Positions 43,192 through 52,490 of a stretch of 64,000 bases of DNA are shown here, piece by piece (positions within the stretch are counted from its first letter, which is position 1; every line of letters begins with the position of its first letter). The DNA lies in assembly GCA_009676745.1 (NCBI GenBank), contig CP046062.1:1101501-1165500 (forward strand). Reading direction: 5' to 3'. Under the pieces are notes generated by a model that worked only from the letters and a program-made list of their open reading frames with translations, had not been told where the DNA came from and made no database searches. Both the position numbers and the translations under genes were made by a program. Source of the stretch: Leuconostoc mesenteroides subsp. mesenteroides. GTDB lineage: Bacteria > Bacillota > Bacilli > Lactobacillales > Lactobacillaceae.

Positions 43192-43263
43192 GGCTCGTTG
43201 GTCAAGTGGCTAAGACGCTGCCCTTTCACGGCGGAATCGAGAGTTCGATTCTCTCACGAGCTA
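43192..43263 (+). tRNA. tRNA-Glu (anticodon UUC)
   Basis: Full cloverleaf of 72 nt: acceptor GGCTCGT with ACGAGCT (one G-U pair), D-loop, anticodon loop CTTTCAC with anticodon TTC, and T-arm GAGAGTTCGATTCTCTC with discriminator A. CCA is not encoded. Confidence 0.96.
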
Positions 43264-43271
43264 CTAAAAAG

Positions 43272-43294
43272 CGCAACGCTAGTTGCGTTTTTTT
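43272..43294 (+). terminator. Terminator after tRNA-Glu
   Basis: CGCAAC-GCTA-GTTGCG with T7. Confidence 0.9.
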
Positions 43295-43418
43295 GTGTTT
43301 AAAAATTAAATTTTCGAAATAGAGTTAAGCGAAGCTTAAGAATTTAACGTGAACGTTTGTTCGGGTTTTAAAAATGATAAAATTAAGTGTTAGAATGAAC
43401 TGACTAAGAGGTGGAACT

Positions 43419-45785
43419 TTGGCGACAAGAAAGACTACACAAAGACGACGTACAACACGTGGTAAAAATAGTAAAAAAAAGAACCCTTTAGTTCAAAATC
43501 TATGTTTTTTGGGTGGTATTGTATTAGGTATATTAGGTGTATTTAAGCTTGGTATATTAGGTGTGTTTATCGCCGATATTTTCCGCTTTTTCTTTGGAAA
43601 TATGTATCTTGTGATTTTAATACCTACAACACTATTTTTGGGATACTATTTCATTACTCGAAAGACACCTAAAATAGCAACTCATTTTTGGATTGGCGCT
43701 TTTATGATGTTCATTGCTGTTGAGATAATCTCATCATTGTTATTTTTTGAATACACGCTAAAAAATGCGAATGGATATGTTGGCGAAGTGGCACGGTTAA
43801 TTGGTCAAGATCTTGTTAATCAATCAGCAAACACGCCAGTTGGCGGTGGAATAATTGGTGCAGCTTTGTATCATTTACTCTTTATGTTAATGTCTAGCAT
43901 CGGTACGTGGATCGTAACAATAATCTTATTATTCAGTGGTATTGCAATCTTTTTCCGTATTCCAGCTCGTGACATTGTTCAGCAAGGTGTTGAAAAAGCT
44001 CATGAAGGGGTTACCCATATTCAGGAAAAACGCGCTAACGAAAAGCCAATTCGACAATCGATTTTTAAACGTGATAGACACAAAAAGGATATCACTGATT
44101 ATGGAGATGATCCATTAGGTGTGAACGGAGATGATAGCTTATCAACGGATGTTATTCCTAAAGTAGAAAAAGACATCAATACATCTAGTGTTCAAGAGAA
44201 TTTCAATGAACCTGAAATTAAATGGAATGGCCCTATAGTGCCTCAACCAACAAAAAAGTTATCCAAAAAACAGATTGAAAAGCCTTCTGTTAGTGATGGG
44301 AAAATTTCTACAGATATGTTGGCAAAAGAAAATCCAGATTATCAGTTACCAACAGCTGACCTATTGACACAATTAGCGCCGACAGACCAAACAAAAGAGT
44401 TTAAAGGTTTGACTGAAAAGTCACGTCTTGTTCATGATACACTGCAAAGTTTTGGGGTTGAGGCAGAAGTGACCAGTGTTTCATTAGGACCCACGGTAAC
44501 ACAATATGAATTGAAACCGGGGCAAGGGGTAAAGGTAAATCGAATTGCTAACTTATCGGATGATTTGGCATTGGCATTGGCTGCAAAATCAATACGAATT
44601 GAAGCACCGATTCCTGGTAAACCCTATGTCGGTATAGAAGTTCCCAATGATACTCAGGCAACTGTCGGGTTCCGGGATATGATTGAGAATGCGCCATTTG
44701 ATGATAATCCGCTCAATGTGCCACTTGGTCGAGATGTAACAGGAAATATTATCATGGCAGACTTATCTGCTATGCCTCATTTGCTGATTGCTGGATCCAC
44801 TGGATCTGGAAAATCAGTGGGGCTTAATGGCATTATCGTTTCTATTCTTTTGCGTGCAAAGCCTAATGAAGTTAAATTAATGATGGTTGATCCCAAAGTT
44901 GTTGAGTTGTCGATTTATAATGGTATCCCACACTTGCTAACACCAGTTGTTTCGGAACCACGCAAAGCAGCGAAGTCTTTACAAAAAGTTGTTGATGAAA
45001 TGGAAAATCGTTACAAGCTTTTAGCTCAATTTGGAAAACGTAACATTGGTGAATATAATGCGGCGGTTGAAAAGCAGAACGCTGAAGCCAAGGAAACAGA
45101 TCAGCCAGTTATGCAACCGATGCCATATATTGTCGCCATTGTAGATGAGTTTGCTGACTTAATGAGTACAGTAGGTAATGAAATTGAAGTTTCTATCGCG
45201 CGCCTTGGTGCTAAAGCTCGTGCAGCTGGTATTCACATGATTTTGGCCACACAACGACCAGACGTTAAAGTGATTAACGGTACTATAAAAAGTAATATTC
45301 CTGGTAGAATTGCTTTTAGAACAGCTTCTGGAATTGATTCACGCACTATCCTGGATAGTAATGGTGCTGAAAAACTGCTCGGAAAAGGGGATATGATTTT
45401 TGCACCGCCTGGTAAAGCGACGCAACGTGTTCAGGGTGCATTTATTAGTAACACTGATGTGACTAACATTGTTGAATTTGTTAAGTCGCAACAAGAGGTC
45501 CAGTACTCAGATGCAATGACTGTTACAGATGAAGAAATTGCTCAAGATAATTCGGAAAATAGTGATGGAAATAGCGATGATGAGTTGTTCCAAGAGGCTT
45601 TGCAATTTGTTATTGAACAACAGAAAGCTTCAACTTCATTGTTGCAACGCCGTTTCAGGATTGGTTATAATCGAGCCGCTCGATTAATTGATGATTTAGA
45701 ATCAGGTGGCTATATTGGGCCAGCGGATGGATCACGGCCAAGGCACGTCAATATTTCAGATGGTAGCTCAGGAATAGAAAGTTAG
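43419..45785 (+). CDS. ftsK: DNA translocase FtsK/SpoIIIE
   Basis: Hexameric septal motor that clears chromosome DNA at division. 788 residues from TTG 43419 (AGAGGTGG 7 nt upstream). A basic N terminus, four membrane helices (about 25-190), an acidic/charged linker, then the motor: DNA-binding alpha part, Walker A AGSTGSGKS (458-466), Walker B IVAIVDEFADLM, and RPDVKVINGTIKSNIPGRIAFRTAS. The C-terminal gamma winged helix (TSLLQRRFRIGYNRAARLIDDLE) recognises KOPS-type sequences. It is monocistronic. Confidence 0.97.
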   Translation: MATRKTTQRRRTTRGKNSKKKNPLVQNLCFLGGIVLGILGVFKLGILGVFIADIFRFFFGNMYLVILIPTTLFLGYYFITRKTPKIATHFWIGAFMMFIAVEIISSLLFFEYTLKNANGYVGEVARLIGQDLVNQSANTPVGGGIIGAALYHLLFMLMSSIGTWIVTIILLFSGIAIFFRIPARDIVQQGVEKAHEGVTHIQEKRANEKPIRQSIFKRDRHKKDITDYGDDPLGVNGDDSLSTDVIPKVEKDINTSSVQENFNEPEIKWNGPIVPQPTKKLSKKQIEKPSVSDGKISTDMLAKENPDYQLPTADLLTQLAPTDQTKEFKGLTEKSRLVHDTLQSFGVEAEVTSVSLGPTVTQYELKPGQGVKVNRIANLSDDLALALAAKSIRIEAPIPGKPYVGIEVPNDTQATVGFRDMIENAPFDDNPLNVPLGRDVTGNIIMADLSAMPHLLIAGSTGSGKSVGLNGIIVSILLRAKPNEVKLMMVDPKVVELSIYNGIPHLLTPVVSEPRKAAKSLQKVVDEMENRYKLLAQFGKRNIGEYNAAVEKQNAEAKETDQPVMQPMPYIVAIVDEFADLMSTVGNEIEVSIARLGAKARAAGIHMILATQRPDVKVINGTIKSNIPGRIAFRTASGIDSRTILDSNGAEKLLGKGDMIFAPPGKATQRVQGAFISNTDVTNIVEFVKSQQEVQYSDAMTVTDEEIAQDNSENSDGNSDDELFQEALQFVIEQQKASTSLLQRRFRIGYNRAARLIDDLESGGYIGPADGSRPRHVNISDGSSGIES

Positions 45786-45864
45786 CATTAATTGCAAACT
45801 AAGTAGTTTAATTATATTTTTTTGAGTATAATTAAATGATTAAGTAGATAGGAGAATAATAAAA

Positions 45865-45984
45865 ATGGCACTTACAAAAAATCAAATTGCTGCATTACAA
45901 AATGTTTTTGATAATGGTATTTTAGATCATGATTCCGAGGCATTAGAAGCGTTAAAAGTTGTATTAACAGATTTAAAAAAATAA
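45865..45984 (+). CDS. Small hypothetical protein (39 aa)
   Basis: ATG 45865 with AGGAGA about 9 nt upstream, 39 codons to TAA at 45982-45984. The product MALTKNQIAALQNVFDNGILDHDSEALEALKVVLTDLKK is acidic and probably two amphipathic helices; no membrane segment. A -10-like TATAAT is about 30 nt upstream. It lies between ftsK and the thrS leader, and its stop adjoins the thrS promoter. Not recognised; the ribosome binding site and well-balanced composition support it. Confidence 0.6.
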   Translation: MALTKNQIAALQNVFDNGILDHDSEALEALKVVLTDLKK

Positions 45985-46265
45985 TTGCAACACAGCAAAA
46001 AAAGTGTTATGATGATTCTCAGAAACATTGATAAGGACAACTCGATTGTCATGCATTTAAAGAGAGTTCATGTTTGGTGAAAATGAGCAGTGCATACATA
46101 AGAGACTACCTTTGAGTGGTGATTTATTAGTTTTAAATGAAAAGTTACCCGGGTGATACCGTTATATATCATTTGAGAAAAATAGGTTTTTTCCTGTTTT
46201 AAACTTGGGTGGTACCACGGTAAAACGTCCCTTTAGATCCTTATTAGATCTAAAGGGACGTTTTT
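45985..46265 (+). promoter_or_regulatory. T-box leader (tRNA-Thr) of thrS
   Basis: Promoter TTGCAA (45985-45990), 17 bp, TATGAT (46008-46013). A threonine ACC codon in the GAGACTACC segment near 46105 is the probable specifier. The T-box core GGGTGGTACCACGG (46207-46220) is followed by a terminator with a 16-bp arm (46222-46265). A second T-box-like GGGTGATACCG occurs at 46152-46162. Uncharged tRNA-Thr should relieve termination. Confidence 0.92.
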
Positions 46266-46312
46266 GTTTTATTAATGTAAAATACTACAATGGAATTTGA
46301 AAGGAAAATAGC

Positions 46313-48280
46313 ATGGCAGAAATCAGTCTTACATTCCCAGATGGCGCTATTAAAAAATTTGATGAAGGAATTAAGCCAATTGGGGTTGCTGAAAGTATTT
46401 CAAAGTCATTGGCAAAAAAGTCAGTGTCAGGAAAAATAAATGGTTCGTATGTTGGTATGAACGATGTTATTACTGAAAGTGGCGATTTTCAACTAATCAC
46501 TACATCTGATAATGAAGCATTAGATCTACTTCGTCATTCAGCATCTCATTTATTAGCACAAGCGTTAAAGCGAATTCCAAAATTTGCTAATATTCATTTT
46601 GGCGTTGGTCCTTTTATTGAAAATGGTTTCTATTACGACACAGATAATGGTGCTGGCAATCAAGTATCAATCGAAGATTTCTCTGAAATCGAAGCGATGA
46701 TGCACAAAATTGTGAAAGAGGATCTACCCATTCTTTCTCGCGAAATCACACGTGATGAAGCATTAGAAATGTTTGCTGATGACCCATATAAAATTGAGTT
46801 AGTAAATGATTTACCAGTTGATGAAAAAATTACAATTGCAGTTCAAGGAGATCATGTCGAGCTTGATAAGGGTGGTCTGGTACCATCGACGGGTTGGATT
46901 AAGCATTTCAAGCTTACTTCAGTGGCTGGCGCATACTGGCGTGGAAATTCAAGTAATCCAATGATGCAACGAGTATATGGAACAGCCTTTTGGAAAGCAG
47001 CTGACGTTGAAGCCGAACTTGCTCGTCGTGAAGAAGCTAAGGAACGTGATCACCGTGTTATTGGACGTGACCTTGATTTATTCTTTACTAGCCAAGAAGT
47101 CGGCTCAGGCTTACCAGTTTGGTTGCCAAATGGCGCAACAATTCGCCGCCAAGTTGAAAGATATATAACAGATAAAGAACTATCAAATGGTTACCAGCAC
47201 GTTTACACACCAGTATTGTCTAATTTGAACTTATATAAGACATCTGGTCACTGGGATCATTACCGTGAAGATATGTTCCCACCGATGGATATGGGGGATG
47301 GCGAATTTTTGGAATTACGTCCAATGAATTGTCCATCACATATCATGGTCTTTAACCATAAGCCACGTTCATATCGTGAATTACCAATGCGTATTGCTGA
47401 ATTGGGAATGATGCATCGTTATGAAAAATCGGGTGCTTTGACAGGATTATCTCGTGTTCGTGAGATGACATTAAACGATGGGCATACATTCGTTGAACCA
47501 GAAAAGTTAGAAGAAGAATTTAAGTCTATTCTAACAATGATGATGGGCGTCTATCGTGACTTTAATATTAAAGATTATCGTTTCCGTTTGTCTTATCGTG
47601 ATCCCAAAAACACAGAAAAGTACTTTGATGACGATGATATGTGGGAAAAGTCACAAAAGCAATTGAAAACAGCAATGGATGATCTTGGTCTTGATTATTT
47701 CGAGGCCGAAGGTGAAGCTGCCTTCTATGGTCCTAAATTAGACGTTCAAACAAAGACGGCTTTAGGGAATGAAGAAACATTGTCAACTATTCAATTAGAT
47801 TTCTTATTGCCAGAACGATTTGATTTGAAATATATCGGGCGTGATGGTCTGGATAATCATCGCCCAGTGATGTTACATCGTGGAATTGTCGGTACGATGG
47901 AACGTTTCACAGCTTACTTGATTGAAATGTACAAGGGTGCTTTCCCAACGTGGTTGTCACCTTTACAAGTACAAATCATTCCTGTTAATTTAGGTGCTCA
48001 TGGTAATTATGCAAATGCTGTACAACAGAAGCTACAAGATGCTGGATTGCGTGCCAATGTTGAAACGAAAGATGCAAAAATGGGCTACCTTATTCGTGAA
48101 GCGCAAACGAACAAAATTCCGTATACGTTGGTGCTAGGTGATTCAGAGGTAGATAGTAATACGGTTACGGTTCGTAAGTATGGTGATACAAAGACAGTTA
48201 CTATGTCATACGATGAATTCCAATATTTGATTTTATCTGATGTTTCTAATTACTCACGTGAAACCGAATCAGCAAAATAG
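46313..48280 (+). CDS. thrS: Threonyl-tRNA synthetase
   Basis: Class II synthetase that charges and proofreads tRNA-Thr. 655 residues, full length: TGS domain (1-62), editing domain with [12 protein letters not shown], catalytic core with motif 2 ([35 protein letters not shown]), the zinc-binding Cys in PMNCPSH, motif 3 and anticodon-binding domain (about 550-645). GAAAGGAA lies 7 nt upstream. Under T-box control. Confidence 0.98.
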   Translation: MAEISLTFPDGAIKKFDEGIKPIGVAESISKSLAKKSVSGKINGSYVGMNDVITESGDFQLITTSDNEALDLLRHSASHLLAQALKRIPKFANIHFGVGPFIENGFYYDTDNGAGNQVSIEDFSEIEAMMHKIVKEDLPILSREITRDEALEMFADDPYKIELVNDLPVDEKITIAVQGDHVELDKGGLVPSTGWIKHFKLTSVAGAYWRGNSSNPMMQRVYGTAFWKAADVEAELARREEAKERDHRVIGRDLDLFFTSQEVGSGLPVWLPNGATIRRQVERYITDKELSNGYQHVYTPVLSNLNLYKTSGHWDHYREDMFPPMDMGDGEFLELRPMNCPSHIMVFNHKPRSYRELPMRIAELGMMHRYEKSGALTGLSRVREMTLNDGHTFVEPEKLEEEFKSILTMMMGVYRDFNIKDYRFRLSYRDPKNTEKYFDDDDMWEKSQKQLKTAMDDLGLDYFEAEGEAAFYGPKLDVQTKTALGNEETLSTIQLDFLLPERFDLKYIGRDGLDNHRPVMLHRGIVGTMERFTAYLIEMYKGAFPTWLSPLQVQIIPVNLGAHGNYANAVQQKLQDAGLRANVETKDAKMGYLIREAQTNKIPYTLVLGDSEVDSNTVTVRKYGDTKTVTMSYDEFQYLILSDVSNYSRETESAK

Positions 48281-48336
48281 AGTTGTTTATTTTTAGAAAA
48301 AAATCAGCATACTAGATAAATGTATGTATGAAAAGT

Positions 48337-48369
48337 CAAAGCACCCTGAGATAATCGAGGGGTGCTTTG
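48337..48369 (+). terminator. Hairpin between thrS and the permease gene (weak terminator)
   Basis: CAAAGCACCC arm paired with GGGTGCTTTG; strong stem but no proper T-run, so it may be a partial terminator or processing site. Confidence 0.5.
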
Positions 48370-48396
48370 CAATAGGAAAGGGAAATTTATATTATT

Positions 48397-49770
48397 ATGT
48401 CCGATTCAAAAGGCGACAGTAACCTTCCGAAACGAGGTTTACAAAACAGACACGTTCAGTTAATAGCCATTGGTGGAACAATTGGTACTGGTCTATTTAT
48501 GGGGGCAGGAAATTCAATCCATTTTGCTGGACCGTCTATTTTATTGGTTTACTTGGTTATTGGAATTTTTATGTTTGTTGTAATGCGCGCCATAGGTGAA
48601 CTATTATATGCTGACCCCAGTCAACATACTTTTATTTCTTTTATTACTAAATTTTTAGGCAATCGTGCTGGATTTTTTGCACGTTGGTCCTATTGGTTGA
48701 CTGTTGTATTTATGGGGATGGCAGAGTTGACTGCAGTGGCAAAATATATTCAGTTTTGGCTGCCGGATTTACCAAGTTGGTTGATTCAAATCGTCATGCT
48801 TGTTTTGCTAACGTCAATCAATTTAATTGCTGTAGCACTTTATGGTGAAACTGAATTTTGGTTTGCCATGATTAAGATCATAGCTATTTTAGCGTTGATT
48901 GTGACAGGTATCATCATGGCTTTGACAGGTTTTGAAACACCAGTTGGAAAAGTTGCTTTTAGTAATGTTTGGCATCACTTTGAATTATTTCCTAATGGGG
49001 TTGGTAATTTTATTAATGCCTTTCAAATGGTGATGTTTGCATTTGTCGGTATGGAATTTATTGGTATGACAACGGCTGAAACAGAAAATCCTCGTTCGGT
49101 TTTGCCAAAAGCAATTAACCAAATTCCTTGGCGTATATTATTTTTCTACCTTGGTGCATTGTTCATTATTATGACGATTTATCCATGGCAAAAAATACCT
49201 GAAGATCAAAGTCCTTTCGTGATGGTTTTCCAGTTAGCAGGTGTGAAATGGGCTGCTGCTTTAATTAATTTCGTTGTATTAACGAGTGCTGCTTCGGCAT
49301 TGAATTCGGTTTTGTTTAGCGCAAGCCGCAATTTCTTTGCTTTATCTTTCCAATCTAAGGCTAAATTCTTACAACCATTTAGAAAAACATCAAAAACACA
49401 ATTACCAGTTAATGCCGTCTTGGTGACATCATTGATGGTTGCTTTTTCAGCCTTAATCTCGATTATTCCATCAATCACCAATGCATTTAGTTTTGTGACA
49501 AGTGCATCGACTGACTTGTTTTTGATGATTTATGTACTTATATTATTTGCCTATATGAAGTATCGTAAGTCAGATAGTTACATGCCTGATGGTTTTCTTG
49601 TCATAGCACCCAAGACATTAGTACCATTGGCAATTCTGTTTTTCAGCTTTTTATTTGTTACGCTCTTCTTTAATCCAGAATCTCGTCTACCAGCAATTGG
49701 TGCCACCATATGGATGGTTGTTTTTGGATTTATTTCAATGAGGCAACCGAAACAGGCATTGAATAAATAA
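48397..49770 (+). CDS. Amino acid permease, APC superfamily (CycA-like)
   Basis: Proton-coupled amino acid importer of 457 residues with 12 membrane helices. Helix 1 begins with RGLQNRHVQLIAIGGTIGTGLFMGAG, the signature of the AAT group, and RWSYWLTVVFMGMAELTAVAKYIQFWLPDLP resembles the glycine/D-alanine/D-serine carrier CycA. The substrate is therefore likely a small neutral amino acid, but this is not certain. An AGGAAAGGG stretch 14 nt before the ATG is rather distant for a ribosome binding site. Confidence 0.9.
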   Translation: MSDSKGDSNLPKRGLQNRHVQLIAIGGTIGTGLFMGAGNSIHFAGPSILLVYLVIGIFMFVVMRAIGELLYADPSQHTFISFITKFLGNRAGFFARWSYWLTVVFMGMAELTAVAKYIQFWLPDLPSWLIQIVMLVLLTSINLIAVALYGETEFWFAMIKIIAILALIVTGIIMALTGFETPVGKVAFSNVWHHFELFPNGVGNFINAFQMVMFAFVGMEFIGMTTAETENPRSVLPKAINQIPWRILFFYLGALFIIMTIYPWQKIPEDQSPFVMVFQLAGVKWAAALINFVVLTSAASALNSVLFSASRNFFALSFQSKAKFLQPFRKTSKTQLPVNAVLVTSLMVAFSALISIIPSITNAFSFVTSASTDLFLMIYVLILFAYMKYRKSDSYMPDGFLVIAPKTLVPLAILFFSFLFVTLFFNPESRLPAIGATIWMVVFGFISMRQPKQALNK

Positions 49771-49868
49771 GATGAAGTGATGTTGCTGGTTAGAAGAAAA
49801 GTTATATTTTAACATGCCATATTCAGATATGTGGTAAAATGTTATTATTCGTACTTTAGGGGAACTTT

Positions 49869-50543
49869 ATGTCATTTCTAATTGATTTTATTTTGCATAT
49901 TGATGTCCACATTGGCAATCTTGTGCAAGCGTTCGGGTTATGGACGTATTTGATCTTGTTTGTGGTCATTTTCATCGAAACTGGTAGTGTAATTATGCCA
50001 TTTTTGCCTGGAGATTCATTGCTGTTCGCTGCAGGAGCTATTGCTGCTACACCTGCTGGGCTAGATGCCGGACTTAATCATTGGGTTTTTATGGTTGTAT
50101 TTTTCTTAGCAGCTGTTATTGGTGATTCAGTCAACTTTTGGATTGGTCGTACAGGTGGTTATAAAATTTTGCACCATCGTTTCTTTGGTCGTTTCATTAA
50201 AGAACAACATATTAAAGAAGCTGAAATTTTCTTTGAAAAACGTGGTGCTGCGGCAATAATCATTGGGCGCTATATGCCGATTATCCGTACATTTGTTCCG
50301 TTTGTGGCAGGCATCAGTCAATTTTCATACAAGCACTTTTTACGTAATAGTTTGATTGCTGCGTTCTCTTGGAGTTTAATTGCAACTGGTGCAGGTTATA
50401 TGTTTGGTAATATTCCATTCGTTAAAGCACATTTTTCGGTAATTATTATGGGCATTGCGTTGGTTACATTAATGCCAACAATCATCGGTGTTGTTCGTTC
50501 AGCAATGATTTCAAAAAAACAGAAAAAAATAATATCGAAATAG
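49869..50543 (+). CDS. DedA family membrane protein
   Basis: 224-residue integral membrane protein. DedA/VTT proteins act in lipid carrier or phospholipid scrambling; UptA-type members recycle undecaprenyl phosphate. Family motifs: ETGSVIMPFLPGDSLLFAAGA, GDSVNFWIGRTGG, and EKRGAAAIIIGRYMPIIRTFVPFVAGISQFSYKHFLRNSLIAAFSW with the key arginines. AGGGGAA is 6 nt upstream. It ends in the first bases of its terminator. Confidence 0.93.
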   Translation: MSFLIDFILHIDVHIGNLVQAFGLWTYLILFVVIFIETGSVIMPFLPGDSLLFAAGAIAATPAGLDAGLNHWVFMVVFFLAAVIGDSVNFWIGRTGGYKILHHRFFGRFIKEQHIKEAEIFFEKRGAAAIIIGRYMPIIRTFVPFVAGISQFSYKHFLRNSLIAAFSWSLIATGAGYMFGNIPFVKAHFSVIIMGIALVTLMPTIIGVVRSAMISKKQKKIISK

Positions 50544-50564
50544 CCGCCATTTGTGGCGGTTTTT
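50542..50564 (+). terminator. dedA terminator
   Basis: CCGCCA-TTTG-TGGCGG stem extended by flanking pairs, then TTTTT; overlaps the dedA stop. Confidence 0.85.
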
Positions 50565-50567
50565 CTG

Positions 50568-50573
50568 TATAAT
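50568..50573 (+). promoter_or_regulatory. -10 box 7 nt before the XRE-like gene start
   Basis: TATAAT followed by TATAGCT and ATG 50581. Placed directly after the dedA terminator. Predicts transcription beginning at the start codon (leaderless mRNA). Confidence 0.55.
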
Positions 50574-50580
50574 TATAGCT

Positions 50581-51126
50581 ATGAATAACTTAAAAAAACT
50601 ACAAGAACTAACTGGAATTTCAACAATAGAGATCGCTGATGCATTAGATATTGAGGTAGAAACTGTTGAAGCATGGCAAAATGAAGAAAAAGTCCCCAGT
50701 GTGGGTGATTTTGAAGCCTTAAGTGGCATCTTCTCCTCTCAATTGGATGCTCAAGGAATCGACACCCAGTCTACTAAGCATCCAATTCATATCCGTTTAT
50801 CTGTGGACTATTTATTGAACCTTGGAATAACACTTTCAGATTGGATTACCTTAAAGTGGGCCTTTGAAGGTCAGTGGAATAATGATCAGTTAGTCGTCGG
50901 ATTTTTTTCTAATAACCAATTAGTACGCGTTATTAGCACTGAAAGTGAATTTTCGAATGCTTTTGCAGGCTATCTGATTTTACAAACTGAAGGTGAATTT
51001 GAACCATATATTGATGAATTTGATAATGACACGGAATACGATTGGCGCTTGTTACGTTTGAATGATAAAAAGTTTGTTGATATAACTAATAATTTAATTG
51101 CAGCCAATTTACCAGTCATCAGCTAA
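50581..51126 (+). CDS. Protein with N-terminal XRE-like helix-turn-helix
   Basis: 181 residues from ATG 50581. Residues 1-55 (KKLQELTGISTIEIADALDIEVETVEAWQNEEKVPSVGDFEALS) follow an XRE helix-turn-helix pattern. The rest is an acidic alpha/beta domain (IHIRLSVDYLLNLGITLSDWITLKWAFEGQW, VGFFSNNQLVRVISTESEFSNAFAGYLI) that I do not recognise. No Shine-Dalgarno is present; the -10 box lies 7 nt upstream, so it is probably leaderless. A regulator is likely; targets are unknown. Confidence 0.8.
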   Translation: MNNLKKLQELTGISTIEIADALDIEVETVEAWQNEEKVPSVGDFEALSGIFSSQLDAQGIDTQSTKHPIHIRLSVDYLLNLGITLSDWITLKWAFEGQWNNDQLVVGFFSNNQLVRVISTESEFSNAFAGYLILQTEGEFEPYIDEFDNDTEYDWRLLRLNDKKFVDITNNLIAANLPVIS

Positions 51127-51166
51127 CAGCAGAGAAGTATACAAAGTAGTGACGTCAGTATCATAT

Positions 51167-51282
51167 TATGATACACTACAAACAGATGATAATACCTGTG
51201 GGACAATTGAATAAATTTGTCGATAATAAGGGTATTATTTTGTCAAAAACACAGTTTTCGTAATGAAAATTGTGTTTTTTTT
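51167..51282 (+). promoter_or_regulatory. Attenuator-like leader of the fructosamine kinase gene
   Basis: A -10 TATGAT (51167-51172) precedes about 110 nt ending in a strong terminator (51245-51282, AAACACA..TTTTC / GAAAA..TGTGTTT with T8) that lies before the ribosome binding site of the next gene. Upstream pairings: ATAATACC (51188-51196) with GGTATTAT (51230-51238), enclosing GACAA with TTTGTC; a second TTTTGTC (51238-51244) could compete. No -35 box is clear and no known riboswitch class was matched. Confidence 0.5.
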
Positions 51283-51310
51283 GTTCCGATAATAAATTTT
51301 GGAGGATAAT

Positions 51311-52153
51311 ATGTACTTAGGCAATGATTTTGTTACTCGTTTAGGAATTGAAAAACCACATGATTTAGAAAGAGTTCGCGGTGGCGATATTAACGAGGCG
51401 TTTTCACTCTATTCGAATAACCAACGCTATTTTTTAAAGATTCAACAAAATGCTCAAGCAAGTTTTTTTGACCATGAAGTTGCTGGTTTAAAGGCTCTCG
51501 GAGAAAAGGTGATTGTACCAGATGTTTTAGCACAAGGTCAGTTACAAGGACACGCTTACTTAGTCTTGTCGTGGATTAATCAAGGCAATGGATCACAACC
51601 TGAATTGGCACGGTCACTGGTTAAAATTCACCAAGCTACAGCACCTAAGTTTGGATTTGATAGTGATAATCTAGTAGATTTTGTGCCTAAGAATAATACT
51701 TGGCGGTCTTCTTGGGCTGAATTTTTTGTGAAACAACGCTTGGATCCGCTAATGGCACAAGCGCAAAAAAATAATTTTTGGCTGACTCAACGTGGGGATC
51801 ACTATAGTAATTTACGTGAAACCATATTAAATGATAATCACTCGCAAACAGTTCAACCATCATTACTGCATGGTGATTTCTGGGCAGGAAATTTTATGTT
51901 CAATAAGCAAGGTAAACCTGTATTTATTGATCCTAACGTATTCTATGGTGATCGAGAATATGATCTAGCGATTTCAAGAGTGTTTGCTGGCTTTAGCCAA
52001 TCGTTTTATGATCAATATATGCAAGAGTGGCCATTGGACGATGGTTGGCAAAAACGTCAAAAATGGTATGAATTTTATTATATACTGATGCACTTTACAC
52101 GCTTTGGTGATATTTATGCACCGAGAATGAACAAATTATTAACGTCTTTTTAA
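51311..52153 (+). CDS. Fructosamine kinase family protein
   Basis: 280-residue cytoplasmic kinase of the aminoglycoside phosphotransferase fold; family members phosphorylate ketoamines formed by glycation, or related sugar amines. GGDINEAFSLY is the glycine-rich loop, the lysine is in RYFLKIQ, the catalytic loop is LLHGDFWAGNFMF and FIDPNVFYGDREYDLA is the metal site. ATG 51311 has GGAGG 6 nt upstream; an in-frame TTG at 51299 overlaps it. The leader contains a terminator, so expression may be attenuated. Confidence 0.9.
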   Translation: MYLGNDFVTRLGIEKPHDLERVRGGDINEAFSLYSNNQRYFLKIQQNAQASFFDHEVAGLKALGEKVIVPDVLAQGQLQGHAYLVLSWINQGNGSQPELARSLVKIHQATAPKFGFDSDNLVDFVPKNNTWRSSWAEFFVKQRLDPLMAQAQKNNFWLTQRGDHYSNLRETILNDNHSQTVQPSLLHGDFWAGNFMFNKQGKPVFIDPNVFYGDREYDLAISRVFAGFSQSFYDQYMQEWPLDDGWQKRQKWYEFYYILMHFTRFGDIYAPRMNKLLTSF

Positions 52154-52192
52154 AATAAAATAATTACTAACAAAGAATTAAACGAAAAAAAC

Positions 52193-52470
52193 TTGACATT
52201 CAATAATGATTCAGTCATAATAATGACAGAATAAAAAATATTTCACATAGAGGTCGCGATTGACAATACACTTACCGGAGTTGCTGTAGCAATTGATAGT
52301 AAGCTTAGGGGATATCGCCGAAATCAAGGTTATCTACAAATAACCTTGATTGGGCTAATAGTTAAGAGCTATTAGACTGTCGCAGAGATGCGGTGAGCTA
52401 TGGAAACTGTCAAAAATGCTAACAATGCCCTTTGATAAGTCCGTTTTGCGAACCTATCAAAGGTTTTTTT
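52193..52470 (+). promoter_or_regulatory. Lysine riboswitch (L-box) of the lysA-dap operon
   Basis: Promoter TTGACA (52193-52198), 17 bp, CATAAT (52216-52221). The aptamer (about 52245-52405) has AGAGGTCGCGA, the GGGGATATCGCCGAA core, GATTGGGCTA, and CTGTCGCAG...GCTATGGA, as in the L-box. A perfect 9-bp terminator (CCTTTGATA/TATCAAAGG, T7) at 52429-52470 precedes lysA. Lysine should stop transcription of the five-gene operon. Confidence 0.93.
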
Positions 52471-52490
52471 GTGTAATTCAAGGGGAAATG

